A DNA stretch of 35,627 nt from Acetobacteraceae bacterium (GTDB lineage Bacteria > Pseudomonadota > Alphaproteobacteria > Acetobacterales > Acetobacteraceae): assembly GCA_019750475.1 (NCBI GenBank), contig JAIEOO010000213.1, forward strand, positions 1 to 35,627. The letters run 5' to 3'. Made by a program: the position numbers and the translations under genes. The notes under the pieces are model-generated. The model searched no databases. It saw nothing but the letters and a program-made list of their open reading frames with translations, and was not told the origin of the DNA. Below are positions 23,404-30,182 of the stretch, piece after piece; positions within the stretch are counted from its first letter, which is position 1; every line of letters starts with the position of its first letter.

Positions 23404-24287
23404 GACGGCGGATGCTCCTTCACCCAGTGGCGCGCGATGTCGATGCGGCGGCAGACCCAGAGCTGCGGCTGCGTCTTCACCCAGTCGAGCAGCCGCGCGA
23501 GGCCGGCGGCGCGGCCGGGCTGGCCGATGATGCGGGGATGGAGGCCCACGCTCAGCATCCGCCCGCCCGGCTCGGAGAGCATCAGCTCGACGGCCTGGCG
23601 GATATACGCGAAGAACTCCTCGCCCGTGGTGATGCCCTGGCGGGCGAAGCGGACGTCGTTGTGCGCGAGGTTGTAGGGCACCACGAGGTGCGGCTGGCCG
23701 TGGACGGGCTTCCAGTAGGGCAGCTCGTCGTCATAGGCGTCGCTGTCGTAGAGGTAGCCGAGCTCGACCAGCAGGCGCCGCGTGTTCTCGCTGGGCGCGT
23801 AGCGGCAATACCAGCCCTGCGGGCGCTCGCCCGTCGCGGTCTCGATGATGCGGGTGGCGTCGGCCAGGCGCTGGCGCTCCGTCGCCTCGGGCATGCCGGC
23901 GTGCAGCTCCCATTTGTAGCCGTGGCCCGCGGCGTCCCAGCCGGCCTCGCGGATCGCCTCGCCGTAGAGGGGCACGCGCTCCAGCGCGCGGGCCACGGCG
24001 AAGGCGGTGCAGGGGATGCCGCGCTCGGTGAAGAGGCGATGCAGGCGCCAGAAGCCCACGCGCGCCCCGAAGCCGAACATGCTCTCGGCGCCGAGGTCGC
24101 GGCCCTTGGGGAGCGCGGTGCTGCCCTCGGTCAACCCGGCCTCGCTGTGCGGATCCCCGTCGTCGAAGGAGGCCTCGCCCCCTTCCTCGACGTTGATGAC
24201 GAAGTTGAGGGCGAGCCTGGCGCCCCCCGGCCAGCGCGGATCGGGCGGGTTGCGGCCGTAGCCGATGAAGTCGCGGGTGGTCGGCAT
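23400..24287 (-). CDS. Polysaccharide-deacetylase-fold protein, allantoinase PuuE-like
   Basis: The 295-residue protein starts RDFIGYGRNPPDPRWPGGARLAL and continues VINVEEGGEASFDDGD, AAGHGYKWELH, GWYCRYAPSENTRRLL, YDSDAYDDELPYW and MLSVGLHPRIIGQPGRA. This strongly resembles the PuuE group, polysaccharide-deacetylase-fold enzymes whose characterised Pseudomonas member is a metal-independent allantoinase that opens the hydantoin ring of allantoin. The N-E-E-G stretch where classical deacetylases have an Asp-Asp pair supports this. Allantoin as the real substrate is an inference. The start ATG at 24287 overlaps the upstream paralog's stop by one base (TGATG), and the end overlaps the CitE-like gene. 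Confidence 0.85.
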   Translation of the reverse strand: MPTTRDFIGYGRNPPDPRWPGGARLALNFVINVEEGGEASFDDGDPHSEAGLTEGSTALPKGRDLGAESMFGFGARVGFWRLHRLFTERGIPCTAFAVARALERVPLYGEAIREAGWDAAGHGYKWELHAGMPEATERQRLADATRIIETATGERPQGWYCRYAPSENTRRLLVELGYLYDSDAYDDELPYWKPVHGQPHLVVPYNLAHNDVRFARQGITTGEEFFAYIRQAVELMLSEPGGRMLSVGLHPRIIGQPGRAAGLARLLDWVKTQPQLWVCRRIDIARHWVKEHPPS

Positions 24288-25204
24288 CACGCGGGCTCCG
24301 AGCCCGGGACGATGCCGGGCAGCAGGGTGGAGACGAAGTCGGCGAGGTCGCCGGGACGGGTGATCCAGAGATCGGCCCGGCGTTCGAGAAGGCGCCGCAG
24401 CGCCTCGCGGAGAGGCCGGAGGCGGTGCGGCTGCCCCAGGATGAAGGGATGCAGCACGATGCTCATGACGAGCGGCCGCTTCTCGGACTGCGCCAGCAAC
24501 TCGCAAAACTGGTCGTCGATCATCTCGGCGAATTCGCGGCCGGTGTGGTGGCGCATGACGAGGGCGGGGCTGTCGTTCAGCTCGACGGAATAGGGGACGG
24601 AAAGGATGGGGCCGGCGCGGGTCGTCATCCAGAAGGGCTGGTCGTCCGCCGGCCAGTCCATGACGTAGGTGAAGCCCGCTTCCTTCAGCAGGTCGAGCGT
24701 CACGGCCGATTGCGCGATGTAGGGCCCGAGCCAGCCGCGTGGCGCGCGCCCCGCATGCTGCGCCAGGATGTCGCGGCTCTCGAGGATCAGCCGGCGTTCA
24801 TCCTCTTCCCACAGGATGTCCTGCCGTTCGGAATTGGTGCGGCCATGGCCGATGAACTCGTCGCCGCGGGCACGGAGCGCCGGGCCGATCTCCGGGCATT
24901 CCTCGAGCGCGGCGGAGTTGATGTTGTGGGCCGAGGGGATGTCCAGCTCGTCGAGCAGGTCGAGCAGGTTCCAGAGGCCGACGCGGTTGCCGTAGTCGCG
25001 CCAGGCATAGGCGCGTTGATTCTGGACGGGTGCCGGGCCCGTGACATCCGAGCCGATGCCGGCCCGGTAGGCGAAGTGCTCGATGTTGTTGACGACGAGG
25101 AGCGCGAGCCGCTTGCCGCCCGGCCACTCATAGGTCGGGCGCTGCGGGATGGCGGAATGGGCGTAGCGGCGATGGGCGGGGAGCCGGATCGGTGGGAGCG
25201 TCAT
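24287..25204 (-). CDS. Polysaccharide deacetylase family protein (PuuE-related paralog)
   Basis: The 305-residue protein has the same fold as its neighbour but is clearly divergent: YEWPGGKRLALLVVNNIEHFAYRAG, RDYGNRVGLWNLLDLLDEL, FIGHGRTNSERQDILWEEDER, GWLGPYIAQSAVTLDLLKEAGFTYVMDWPADDQP, ELNDSPALVMRHHTG and SIVLHPFILGQPHRLRPL. The Asn-Asn-Ile-Glu in place of the usual metal-binding Asp pair, and the shared GHG and HPFI/HPRI-GQP motifs, place it with ring-opening amidohydrolase-like members rather than chitin deacetylases. The ATG at 25204 was chosen because the longer track start runs through repeats. It begins the three-gene unit whose promoter must lie in 25205-25460. Confidence 0.85.
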   Translation of the reverse strand: MTLPPIRLPAHRRYAHSAIPQRPTYEWPGGKRLALLVVNNIEHFAYRAGIGSDVTGPAPVQNQRAYAWRDYGNRVGLWNLLDLLDELDIPSAHNINSAALEECPEIGPALRARGDEFIGHGRTNSERQDILWEEDERRLILESRDILAQHAGRAPRGWLGPYIAQSAVTLDLLKEAGFTYVMDWPADDQPFWMTTRAGPILSVPYSVELNDSPALVMRHHTGREFAEMIDDQFCELLAQSEKRPLVMSIVLHPFILGQPHRLRPLREALRRLLERRADLWITRPGDLADFVSTLLPGIVPGSEPA

Positions 25205-25264
25205 CGGCGCCGAGCGTGCCACGGCGCCCGCGAGGAGGCCAACAGGCGACGCGACGATGGCCCC

Positions 25265-25440
25265 CTCACCCTCACCCGTATTCGGTCCCGCTGGCACCCG
25301 GAGCGCCAGGCATCCAGGCTCCGCCGCGGTGACCCCAAGCGGCTCCGATCCCAGGACCAGGCTCCTCACCGCATTCGGACGCGCAGGCGCTCCACGCACC
25401 CTGCATCCAGGGCGCGCTCCGGTGCCCCGAAGCGGCTCCG
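25265..25440. repeat. Two imperfect tandem copies of an extragenic repeat, period about 93 bp
   Basis: Copy 1 (about 25265-25347) and copy 2 (about 25358-25440) share, at matching offsets of 93 bases, the blocks CTCACCC(G)xATTCGG, GCATCCAGG and CCCC(G)AAGCGGCTCCG. The copies differ by substitutions and small indels. They contain no gene and lie between two operons on the same strand. Confidence 0.65.
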
Positions 25441-25464
25441 CCGCGAGGGCGGAGCCTCAGCGCA

Positions 25465-25498
25465 AGAAAAAGGGCAGCGACCGCGAAGGACGCTGCCC
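25465..25498 (-). terminator. Rho-independent terminator of the liv operon
   Basis: On the minus strand GGGCAGCG and CGCTGCCC form a perfect 8-bp stem with an 11-base loop, immediately followed by TTTTTCTTG. This is the best textbook terminator in the window and lies about 94 bases past the livM stop. Confidence 0.88.
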
Positions 25499-25531
25499 AA
25501 CCCGACAACCAGCGAAACCCCCAACCGGGAC

Positions 25532-25590
25532 CCCCGGCGAGATTTCCGCGCAACGCAGCGAAGCGAAGTGGAGCGGAAATCTCGGCGGGG
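25532..25590. repeat. Long inverted repeat directly after livM
   Basis: Bases 25538-25549 pair perfectly with 25573-25584 (core GAGATTTCCGC/GCGGAAATCTC), and after one mismatch five more pairs extend the stem (25532-25536 with 25586-25590). The loop is 23 bases. It begins one base past the livM stop codon and probably protects or ends the transcript. Confidence 0.75.
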
Positions 25591-25591
25591 A

Positions 25592-26578
25592 TCAGAGCCT
25601 GACGCGGAGCCAGTTCCCGATCTCGCCCACGATGCCGCGCCGGAAGGCGAGCACGCAGAGGACGAAGATGGCGCCCTGGATCACCGTCACCCACGCGCCG
25701 AACTCCGCCAGGTAGTTCTGCATCGTGATGATGACCGCCGCCCCCACGACGGGGCCGAAGATCGTGCCGAGGCCGCCGACGAGCGACATCAGCACCACCT
25801 CGCCCGACATGGTCCAGAACACGTCCGTCAGCGTCGCGATGCCGAACACGATGGACTTGGTGCCGCCCGCGACGCCGGCGAGCGTCGCCGAGAGGACGAA
25901 GGCCATCAGCTTGTAGTCATCGGTGCGGTAGCCGAGCGAGGTCGCGCGCGGCTCGTTCTCGCGGATGGATTTCAGCACCATGCCGAAGGGCGAGTGGACG
26001 ATGCGGTGGATCAGCAGGAAGCCGATCAGGAACACGCCCGCCGTCGTCCAGTACATCGCCATGTCGTTGCCGAGCGGGATGGCGCCGAACAGGCTGCCGC
26101 GCGGGATGGCCTGGATGCCGTCCTCGCCGCCGGTGAAGGGCGCCTGGAGGCAGAAGAAGTAGACCATCTGCGCGAGGGCGAGGGTGATCATCGCGAAGTA
26201 GATGCCCTGCCGCCGGATGGCGATCCACCCGAAGACGAGGCCGAGCAACCCGCCCACGGCGCCGCCGATCAGGATCGCGATCTCGGGCGTGAAGCCCCAG
26301 ACCTTGGCCGCGTGGCCCGCGAGGTAGCCGCCCATGCCGAAGTAAGCGGCGTGTCCGAAGGAGAGCAGGCCGACATAGCCGATGAGCAGGTTGAAGGCGC
26401 AGGCGAAGAGCGCGAAGCACAGCACCTTCATCAGGAAGACGGGGTAGAGGAAGAAGGGCGCCACCACGAAGAAGGCCACCATCACCCCGAAGGCGAGAAG
26501 CTGGCTCTTGGTGAAGCCGAGGACGACCTCGTCCTCGTGCTTGAAGTCGGTGCCGCCGAAACCGCCGGGAGCCGCCAT
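25592..26578 (-). CDS. livM: Branched-chain amino acid-type ABC transporter permease LivM
   Basis: The 328-residue membrane protein of the LIV-type (HAAT family) importer has the family landmarks NLLIGYVGLLSFGHAAYFGMGGYLAG, GQGIYFAMITLALAQM-like text (RRQGIYFAMITLALAQMVYF), MVLKSIRENEPRATSLGY and a closing GTIFGPVVGAAVIITMQNYL. About ten hydrophobic segments are visible. With LivH it forms the translocation path; LivG and LivF supply ATP hydrolysis. It starts three bases after the livH stop and is the last gene of the operon, followed by a hairpin and terminator. The transported solute depends on the three binding proteins upstream and need not be an amino acid. Confidence 0.95.
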   Translation of the reverse strand: MAAPGGFGGTDFKHEDEVVLGFTKSQLLAFGVMVAFFVVAPFFLYPVFLMKVLCFALFACAFNLLIGYVGLLSFGHAAYFGMGGYLAGHAAKVWGFTPEIAILIGGAVGGLLGLVFGWIAIRRQGIYFAMITLALAQMVYFFCLQAPFTGGEDGIQAIPRGSLFGAIPLGNDMAMYWTTAGVFLIGFLLIHRIVHSPFGMVLKSIRENEPRATSLGYRTDDYKLMAFVLSATLAGVAGGTKSIVFGIATLTDVFWTMSGEVVLMSLVGGLGTIFGPVVGAAVIITMQNYLAEFGAWVTVIQGAIFVLCVLAFRRGIVGEIGNWLRVRL

Positions 26579-26581
26579 CGG

Positions 26582-27466
26582 TCAGGCCCTCCCGAACAGG
26601 CCGGCCGGCCGCGTGAGCAGCACGATGGCCATGACGACGAAGATCACGGTGGCGGAGGCTTCCGGCCAGAACACCTTGGTCAATCCCTCGATGATGCCGA
26701 GGCCGAAGCCGGTGACCACGGAGCCGAGGATGGACCCCATGCCGCCGATCACGACCACGGCGAAGACGATGATGATGAGGTTCGCCCCCATCTGCGGGTT
26801 CACGGAGTAGATGGGCGCGGCCAGCACGCCGGCGAAGGCGGCGAGCGCCACGCCCGCGCCGTAGGTCAGCGTCATCATCAGCGGCACGTTGATGCCGAAG
26901 GCCTGGACGAGGGCCGGGTTCTCCGTCGCCGCGCGCAGGTAGGAGCCGATCTTGGTCTTCTCGATCACGAGCCAGGTGGCGAGGCAGGCGACGATGGCCA
27001 CGACGACGACCCAGCCGCGGTAGATCGGCATGAACATGAAGCCCAGGTCCCAGGAGCCCTGGAGCTCCGCCGGGATGCGGTAGGGCAGGCCGGAGGAGCC
27101 GAACTCGTTGCGGACAAGGCCCTCCACGATCAGCCCGACGCCGAAGGTCAGCAGCAGCCCGTAGAGGTGATCGAGCTTGTACAATCGGCTGATCATCGTT
27201 CGTTCGAGCAGCACGCCGAAGGCGCCGACGATGAGCGGCGCCAGCAGCAGCGCCCACCAGTAGCCGAGGCCGAGGAAGCTGAGCAGCGCCCAGGCCACGA
27301 AGGCGCCCAGCATGAACTGGGCGCCGTGGGTGAAGTTGATGACGTTGAGCATGCCGAAGATCACGGCCAGCCCGAGCGAGAGCAGCGCGTAGAAGGCCCC
27401 GTTGATGAGGCCGAGCAGTAGCTGCCCGAAGAGCAGCGGCGCGGGTATGCCGAAGATCTCGTCCAT
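26582..27466 (-). CDS. livH: Branched-chain amino acid-type ABC transporter permease LivH
   Basis: The 294-residue permease carries the LivH hallmarks: LLLGLINGAFYALLSLGLAVIFGMLNVINFTHGAQFMLGAF near the N-terminus, LLTFGVGLIVEGLVRNEFG, ATENPALVQAFGINVPLMM and VVVIGGMGSILGSVVTGFGLG. It pairs with LivM in the inner membrane. It sits 15 bases after the first binding-protein gene and 3 bases before livM, so it is cotranscribed with both. Confidence 0.95.
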   Translation of the reverse strand: MDEIFGIPAPLLFGQLLLGLINGAFYALLSLGLAVIFGMLNVINFTHGAQFMLGAFVAWALLSFLGLGYWWALLLAPLIVGAFGVLLERTMISRLYKLDHLYGLLLTFGVGLIVEGLVRNEFGSSGLPYRIPAELQGSWDLGFMFMPIYRGWVVVVAIVACLATWLVIEKTKIGSYLRAATENPALVQAFGINVPLMMTLTYGAGVALAAFAGVLAAPIYSVNPQMGANLIIIVFAVVVIGGMGSILGSVVTGFGLGIIEGLTKVFWPEASATVIFVVMAIVLLTRPAGLFGRA

Positions 27467-27481
27467 GCGGGTTTCCTGTTC

Positions 27482-28738
27482 TTATGTCCTGACGAGCGGG
27501 CAGCCGCCCTCGGCCAGCGGACGCCAGGCGTCCTCGGCGGAGGTGGTGGCGGCCACGCGATAGTAGTCCCAGGTGCCGGAGCTCTCGCGCGGCCCCTTCA
27601 CCTGGAAGAGATAGACGGGGTGCAGCTTGCGGCCATCGGCGCGGATGCTGCCGGCGCCGAAGGCGTCGTCGTCGGTCGGCATGGCCTTCATGCGGGCGAC
27701 GGCGGCCCGGCCATCGGCCTTGGCGGCGGCGACGCCCATGTCGGCCACGGCCTTGAGGTAGTGCAGCGTCGCGCCGTAGCACCCGGCCTGCACCATGGCG
27801 GGCGGGCGGTTCTGGTTGAGCGGCCGGACGCGGGTGGAGAGGCGGCGCGTGCGGTCGTTGAGGTCCCAGTAGAAGCTCTCGGTCAGCAGCAGGCCCTCGG
27901 CCTCCGCGAGGCCGAGCGCGTGCACGTCGACGAGGCCCATGAGCAGGGCGGCGAAGCGCATCGAACGGTGCAGGCCGAACTCCCGCGCCGCCTTGATGGA
28001 GTTCACGGTATCGAGCGAGGCGTTGGCGAAGCCCAGCACCTGCGCGCGCGACGCCTGGGCCTGCACGACGAAGGAGGAGAAGTCGGTCGTCTGCGGGAAG
28101 GGATAGCGGGCGGCGCCGACGACGCGGCCGCCGGCCGCCTCGACGAAGCGGGACACGTCGCGCTGCAGCGCGTGGCCGAAGGCGTAGTCGGCGGTGATGA
28201 AGAACCAGCTCTGCCCGCCGGTGCGGACGATGGCGTCACCCGTGCCCTTGGCGAGCATGTAGGTGTCGTAGGTCCAGTGCACGGTATTGGGCGAGCATTG
28301 CGGCCCCGTCAGGTCGGAGGACGCGGCGCCCGAATTGAGGAACACCTTGTTGCGCTCGCGCGCGATGGTGTTGACGGCGAAGGCGACGGAGGAGGTGGGC
28401 ACGTCCACGATGGCGTCCACGCCCTGGTCGTACCATTGCCGCGCGATGGTGGAGCCGACATCGGGCCGGTTCTGGTGGTCGGCCTGGATGACCTCGACGT
28501 TGAAGCCGCGCCCGGCGAATTCCTGCGCCGCGAGCTGGGTGCAGACGACAGAGCCGGGGCCCGTGGCATCGCGGTAGGGCCCGGACATGTCCGACAGCAC
28601 GCCGATGCGGATGGTGTTCGCCGCTTGCGCACGCGCGCCGGTCAGCGGCAGCGCGGAGAACGCGCCGGCGGTGAGGGCGGCCGCGCCGCCGATGAGGGTC
28701 CTGCGACCCGGACCCGTCGTCACATGGGCCGTCGTCAT
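27482..28738 (-). CDS. LIV-type ABC transporter substrate-binding protein, paralog 1
   Basis: The 418-residue periplasmic binding protein has a twin-Arg type signal (GPGRRTLIGGAAALTAGAFSA, cleavage near ARAQA). Its two-lobe type I binding fold shows NTIRIGVLSDMSGPYRD, ADHQNRPDVGSTIARQWYDQ, QCSPNTVHWTYDTYMLAKG, WFFITADYAFGHALQ, LTESFYWDLNDRTRR and LHYLKAVADMG. It is similar along its whole length to the next two genes, so the three arose by tandem duplication. It is the most divergent of the three in its middle (MGLVDVHALGLAEAEGLLL) and C-terminal linker. It is the nearest to livH. Ligand unknown. Confidence 0.95.
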   Translation of the reverse strand: MTTAHVTTGPGRRTLIGGAAALTAGAFSALPLTGARAQAANTIRIGVLSDMSGPYRDATGPGSVVCTQLAAQEFAGRGFNVEVIQADHQNRPDVGSTIARQWYDQGVDAIVDVPTSSVAFAVNTIARERNKVFLNSGAASSDLTGPQCSPNTVHWTYDTYMLAKGTGDAIVRTGGQSWFFITADYAFGHALQRDVSRFVEAAGGRVVGAARYPFPQTTDFSSFVVQAQASRAQVLGFANASLDTVNSIKAAREFGLHRSMRFAALLMGLVDVHALGLAEAEGLLLTESFYWDLNDRTRRLSTRVRPLNQNRPPAMVQAGCYGATLHYLKAVADMGVAAAKADGRAAVARMKAMPTDDDAFGAGSIRADGRKLHPVYLFQVKGPRESSGTWDYYRVAATTSAEDAWRPLAEGGCPLVRT

Positions 28739-28786
28739 GGATGCGTTTCCTTCCTGCCTGCGGTTTCGTCGTTGTTCCCCCGGCAG

Positions 28787-28825
28787 GCCGGGCGGCCTCG
28801 CGTCTTCGGCTGTTGGCCGCCCGGC
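28787..28825. other. Intercistronic hairpin between SBP paralogs 2 and 1
   Basis: GCCGGGCGGCC (28787-28797) and GGCCGCCCGGC (28815-28825) form a perfect 11-bp stem with a 17-base loop inside the 112-base gap. There is no U-tract on the minus strand, so it is more likely an mRNA-stabilising or partially attenuating structure than a full terminator. Confidence 0.7.
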
Positions 28826-28850
28826 TGCATCGTCTCCCCCGCTCCTTGCC

Positions 28851-30095
28851 TCAGCTGCGACCGATGGCGCAGCCGCCCTCGGCGGCCGGGCGGAACGCCT
28901 GGTCGGCGGGGATGGTGGCGATCAGCTTGTAGTAGTCCCAGGCCCCGCGGCTCTCGTTCGGGGCCTTCACCTCGAACAGGTAGGCCGGGTGGACCTTCCG
29001 CCCGTCGGGGCGGATGGTGCCCTGGCCGAAGGCGTCGTCATTGGCCGGCATGGCCTTCATGCGGTTCACCGCCTCGGCCCCCGAGGCCTTGGCCGCCGCG
29101 ACGCCCATGTCGCCCACGGCCTTCAGGTAGTGCAGCACCGCGGAGTAGCAGCCGGCCTGCACCATGGAGGGGCGCAGCCCGCCCGGCGTCTGGCCGAGGC
29201 GCTGGGTGAAGGCGCGGGTGCGGTCGTTCAGGTCCCAGTAGAAGCTCTCGGTGACGACGAGGCCCTGCGCCGTCTGCAGCCCGAGGCTGTGGACGTCGGT
29301 GACGAAGACGAGGAGACCGGCGAGCTTCACGCCGCGCCGCGTCAGCCCGAACTCGGCCGCCTGCTTGATGCTGTTGATCGTGTCGCCGCCCGCATTGGCG
29401 AGGCCGATGACCTTCGCGCGGCTGGCCTGCGCCTGCACCAGGAAGGAGGAGAAGTCGGTCGTGCCCGGGAAGGGGGTGCGGACGGAGCCCAGGACCCGCC
29501 CGCCGGCGCGGCGGACGAATTCGGAGGTGTCCCGCTCGAGCGCGTGGCCGAAGGCGTAGTCCGCCGTGATGAAGAACCAGGTGTCGCCGCCCGCGCGCAC
29601 CATCGCGCCGCCGGTGCCGTTGGCGAGCATGTAGGTGTCGTAGGTCCAGTGGACCGTGTTGGGCGAGCACTGGGCCCCGGTCAGGTCCGAGGTGGCCGCG
29701 CCCGAGTTCAGGAAGACCTTGTTGCGCTCGCGCACGACGGTGTTGACGGCGAGCGCCACCGAGGAGGTGGGCACGTCCACGATCACGTCCACGCCGTCGC
29801 GGTCGAGCCATTGCCGCGCGACGGTCGAGCCGACATCGGGCCGGTTCTGGTGGTCGGCCTGCACGACCTCCACGTTGATGCCGCGCTGGGTGATGCCGCT
29901 CTCCTGCACGGCGAGGCGCACCGCGTGGGTGGAGCCGGGGCCGGAGATGTCGCGGTACAGGCCCGACTGGTCGTTCAGCACGCCGATGCGGATGGTGTTC
30001 GCGGCCTGGGCCCGGGCGGAGCGGTAGGGCAGCGCGCCCCAGACGGGAGCGGTCGCGGCGGCACCGAGAAGGGTGCGGCGGGTTGTCTCGGTCAT
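28851..30095 (-). CDS. LIV-type ABC transporter substrate-binding protein, paralog 2
   Basis: The 414-residue binding protein has a twin-Arg signal (TTRRTLLGAAATAPVWGAL, cleavage near ARAQA) and a mature domain parallel to its neighbours: NTIRIGVLNDQSGLYRDISGPGS, QADHQNRPDVGSTVARQWLDRDGVDVIVDVP, QCSPNTVHWTYDTYMLANG, WFFITADYAFGHALERD and TESFYWDLNDRTRAF. One difference is the first-lobe loop (LAVQESGITQRGINVE), where the others have an aromatic Phe-Gly or Phe-Ala-Gly turn, perhaps altering ligand choice. The start at 30095 has a strong GGAAGGAAAG ribosome site; the longer track start is not needed. Confidence 0.95.
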   Translation of the reverse strand: MTETTRRTLLGAAATAPVWGALPYRSARAQAANTIRIGVLNDQSGLYRDISGPGSTHAVRLAVQESGITQRGINVEVVQADHQNRPDVGSTVARQWLDRDGVDVIVDVPTSSVALAVNTVVRERNKVFLNSGAATSDLTGAQCSPNTVHWTYDTYMLANGTGGAMVRAGGDTWFFITADYAFGHALERDTSEFVRRAGGRVLGSVRTPFPGTTDFSSFLVQAQASRAKVIGLANAGGDTINSIKQAAEFGLTRRGVKLAGLLVFVTDVHSLGLQTAQGLVVTESFYWDLNDRTRAFTQRLGQTPGGLRPSMVQAGCYSAVLHYLKAVGDMGVAAAKASGAEAVNRMKAMPANDDAFGQGTIRPDGRKVHPAYLFEVKAPNESRGAWDYYKLIATIPADQAFRPAAEGGCAIGRS

Positions 30096-30125
30096 GGACT
30101 TTCCTTCCCTTTCGAGTTGCGAAGA

Positions 30126-30162
30126 CCGGGCGGGGGCGGTCTTGGTGCCGTCTCCCGCCCGG
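30126..30162. other. Intercistronic hairpin between SBP paralogs 3 and 2
   Basis: CCGGGCGGG (30126-30134) and CCCGCCCGG (30154-30162) form a perfect 9-bp stem with a 19-base loop in the 87-base gap. Its stem resembles that in the next gap, and both gaps also share a GGAAGGAAA-type ribosome site, consistent with duplication of gene plus leader. Confidence 0.7.
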
Positions 30163-30182
30163 AACACTCCCGGCCGTCGAGA

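Larger units (their letters stand above)
25205..25591. other. 387-base intergenic region between liv operon and deacetylase operon
   Basis: No convincing gene is present; ORFs drawn here on both strands lack family likeness. From right to left on the minus strand it holds a long hairpin just after livM (25532-25590), a rho-independent terminator (25465-25498) and two imperfect 93-bp-period repeats (25265-25440). The promoter for the minus-strand gene starting at 25204 must also be here but could not be pinned down. Confidence 0.6.

Noticed and set aside
24425-27421. 998-codon plus-strand ORF
   Set aside because: It is antisense to a deacetylase-family gene, livM and livH, all of which have clear motifs. 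The translation is His/Asp/Glu-rich shadow text.
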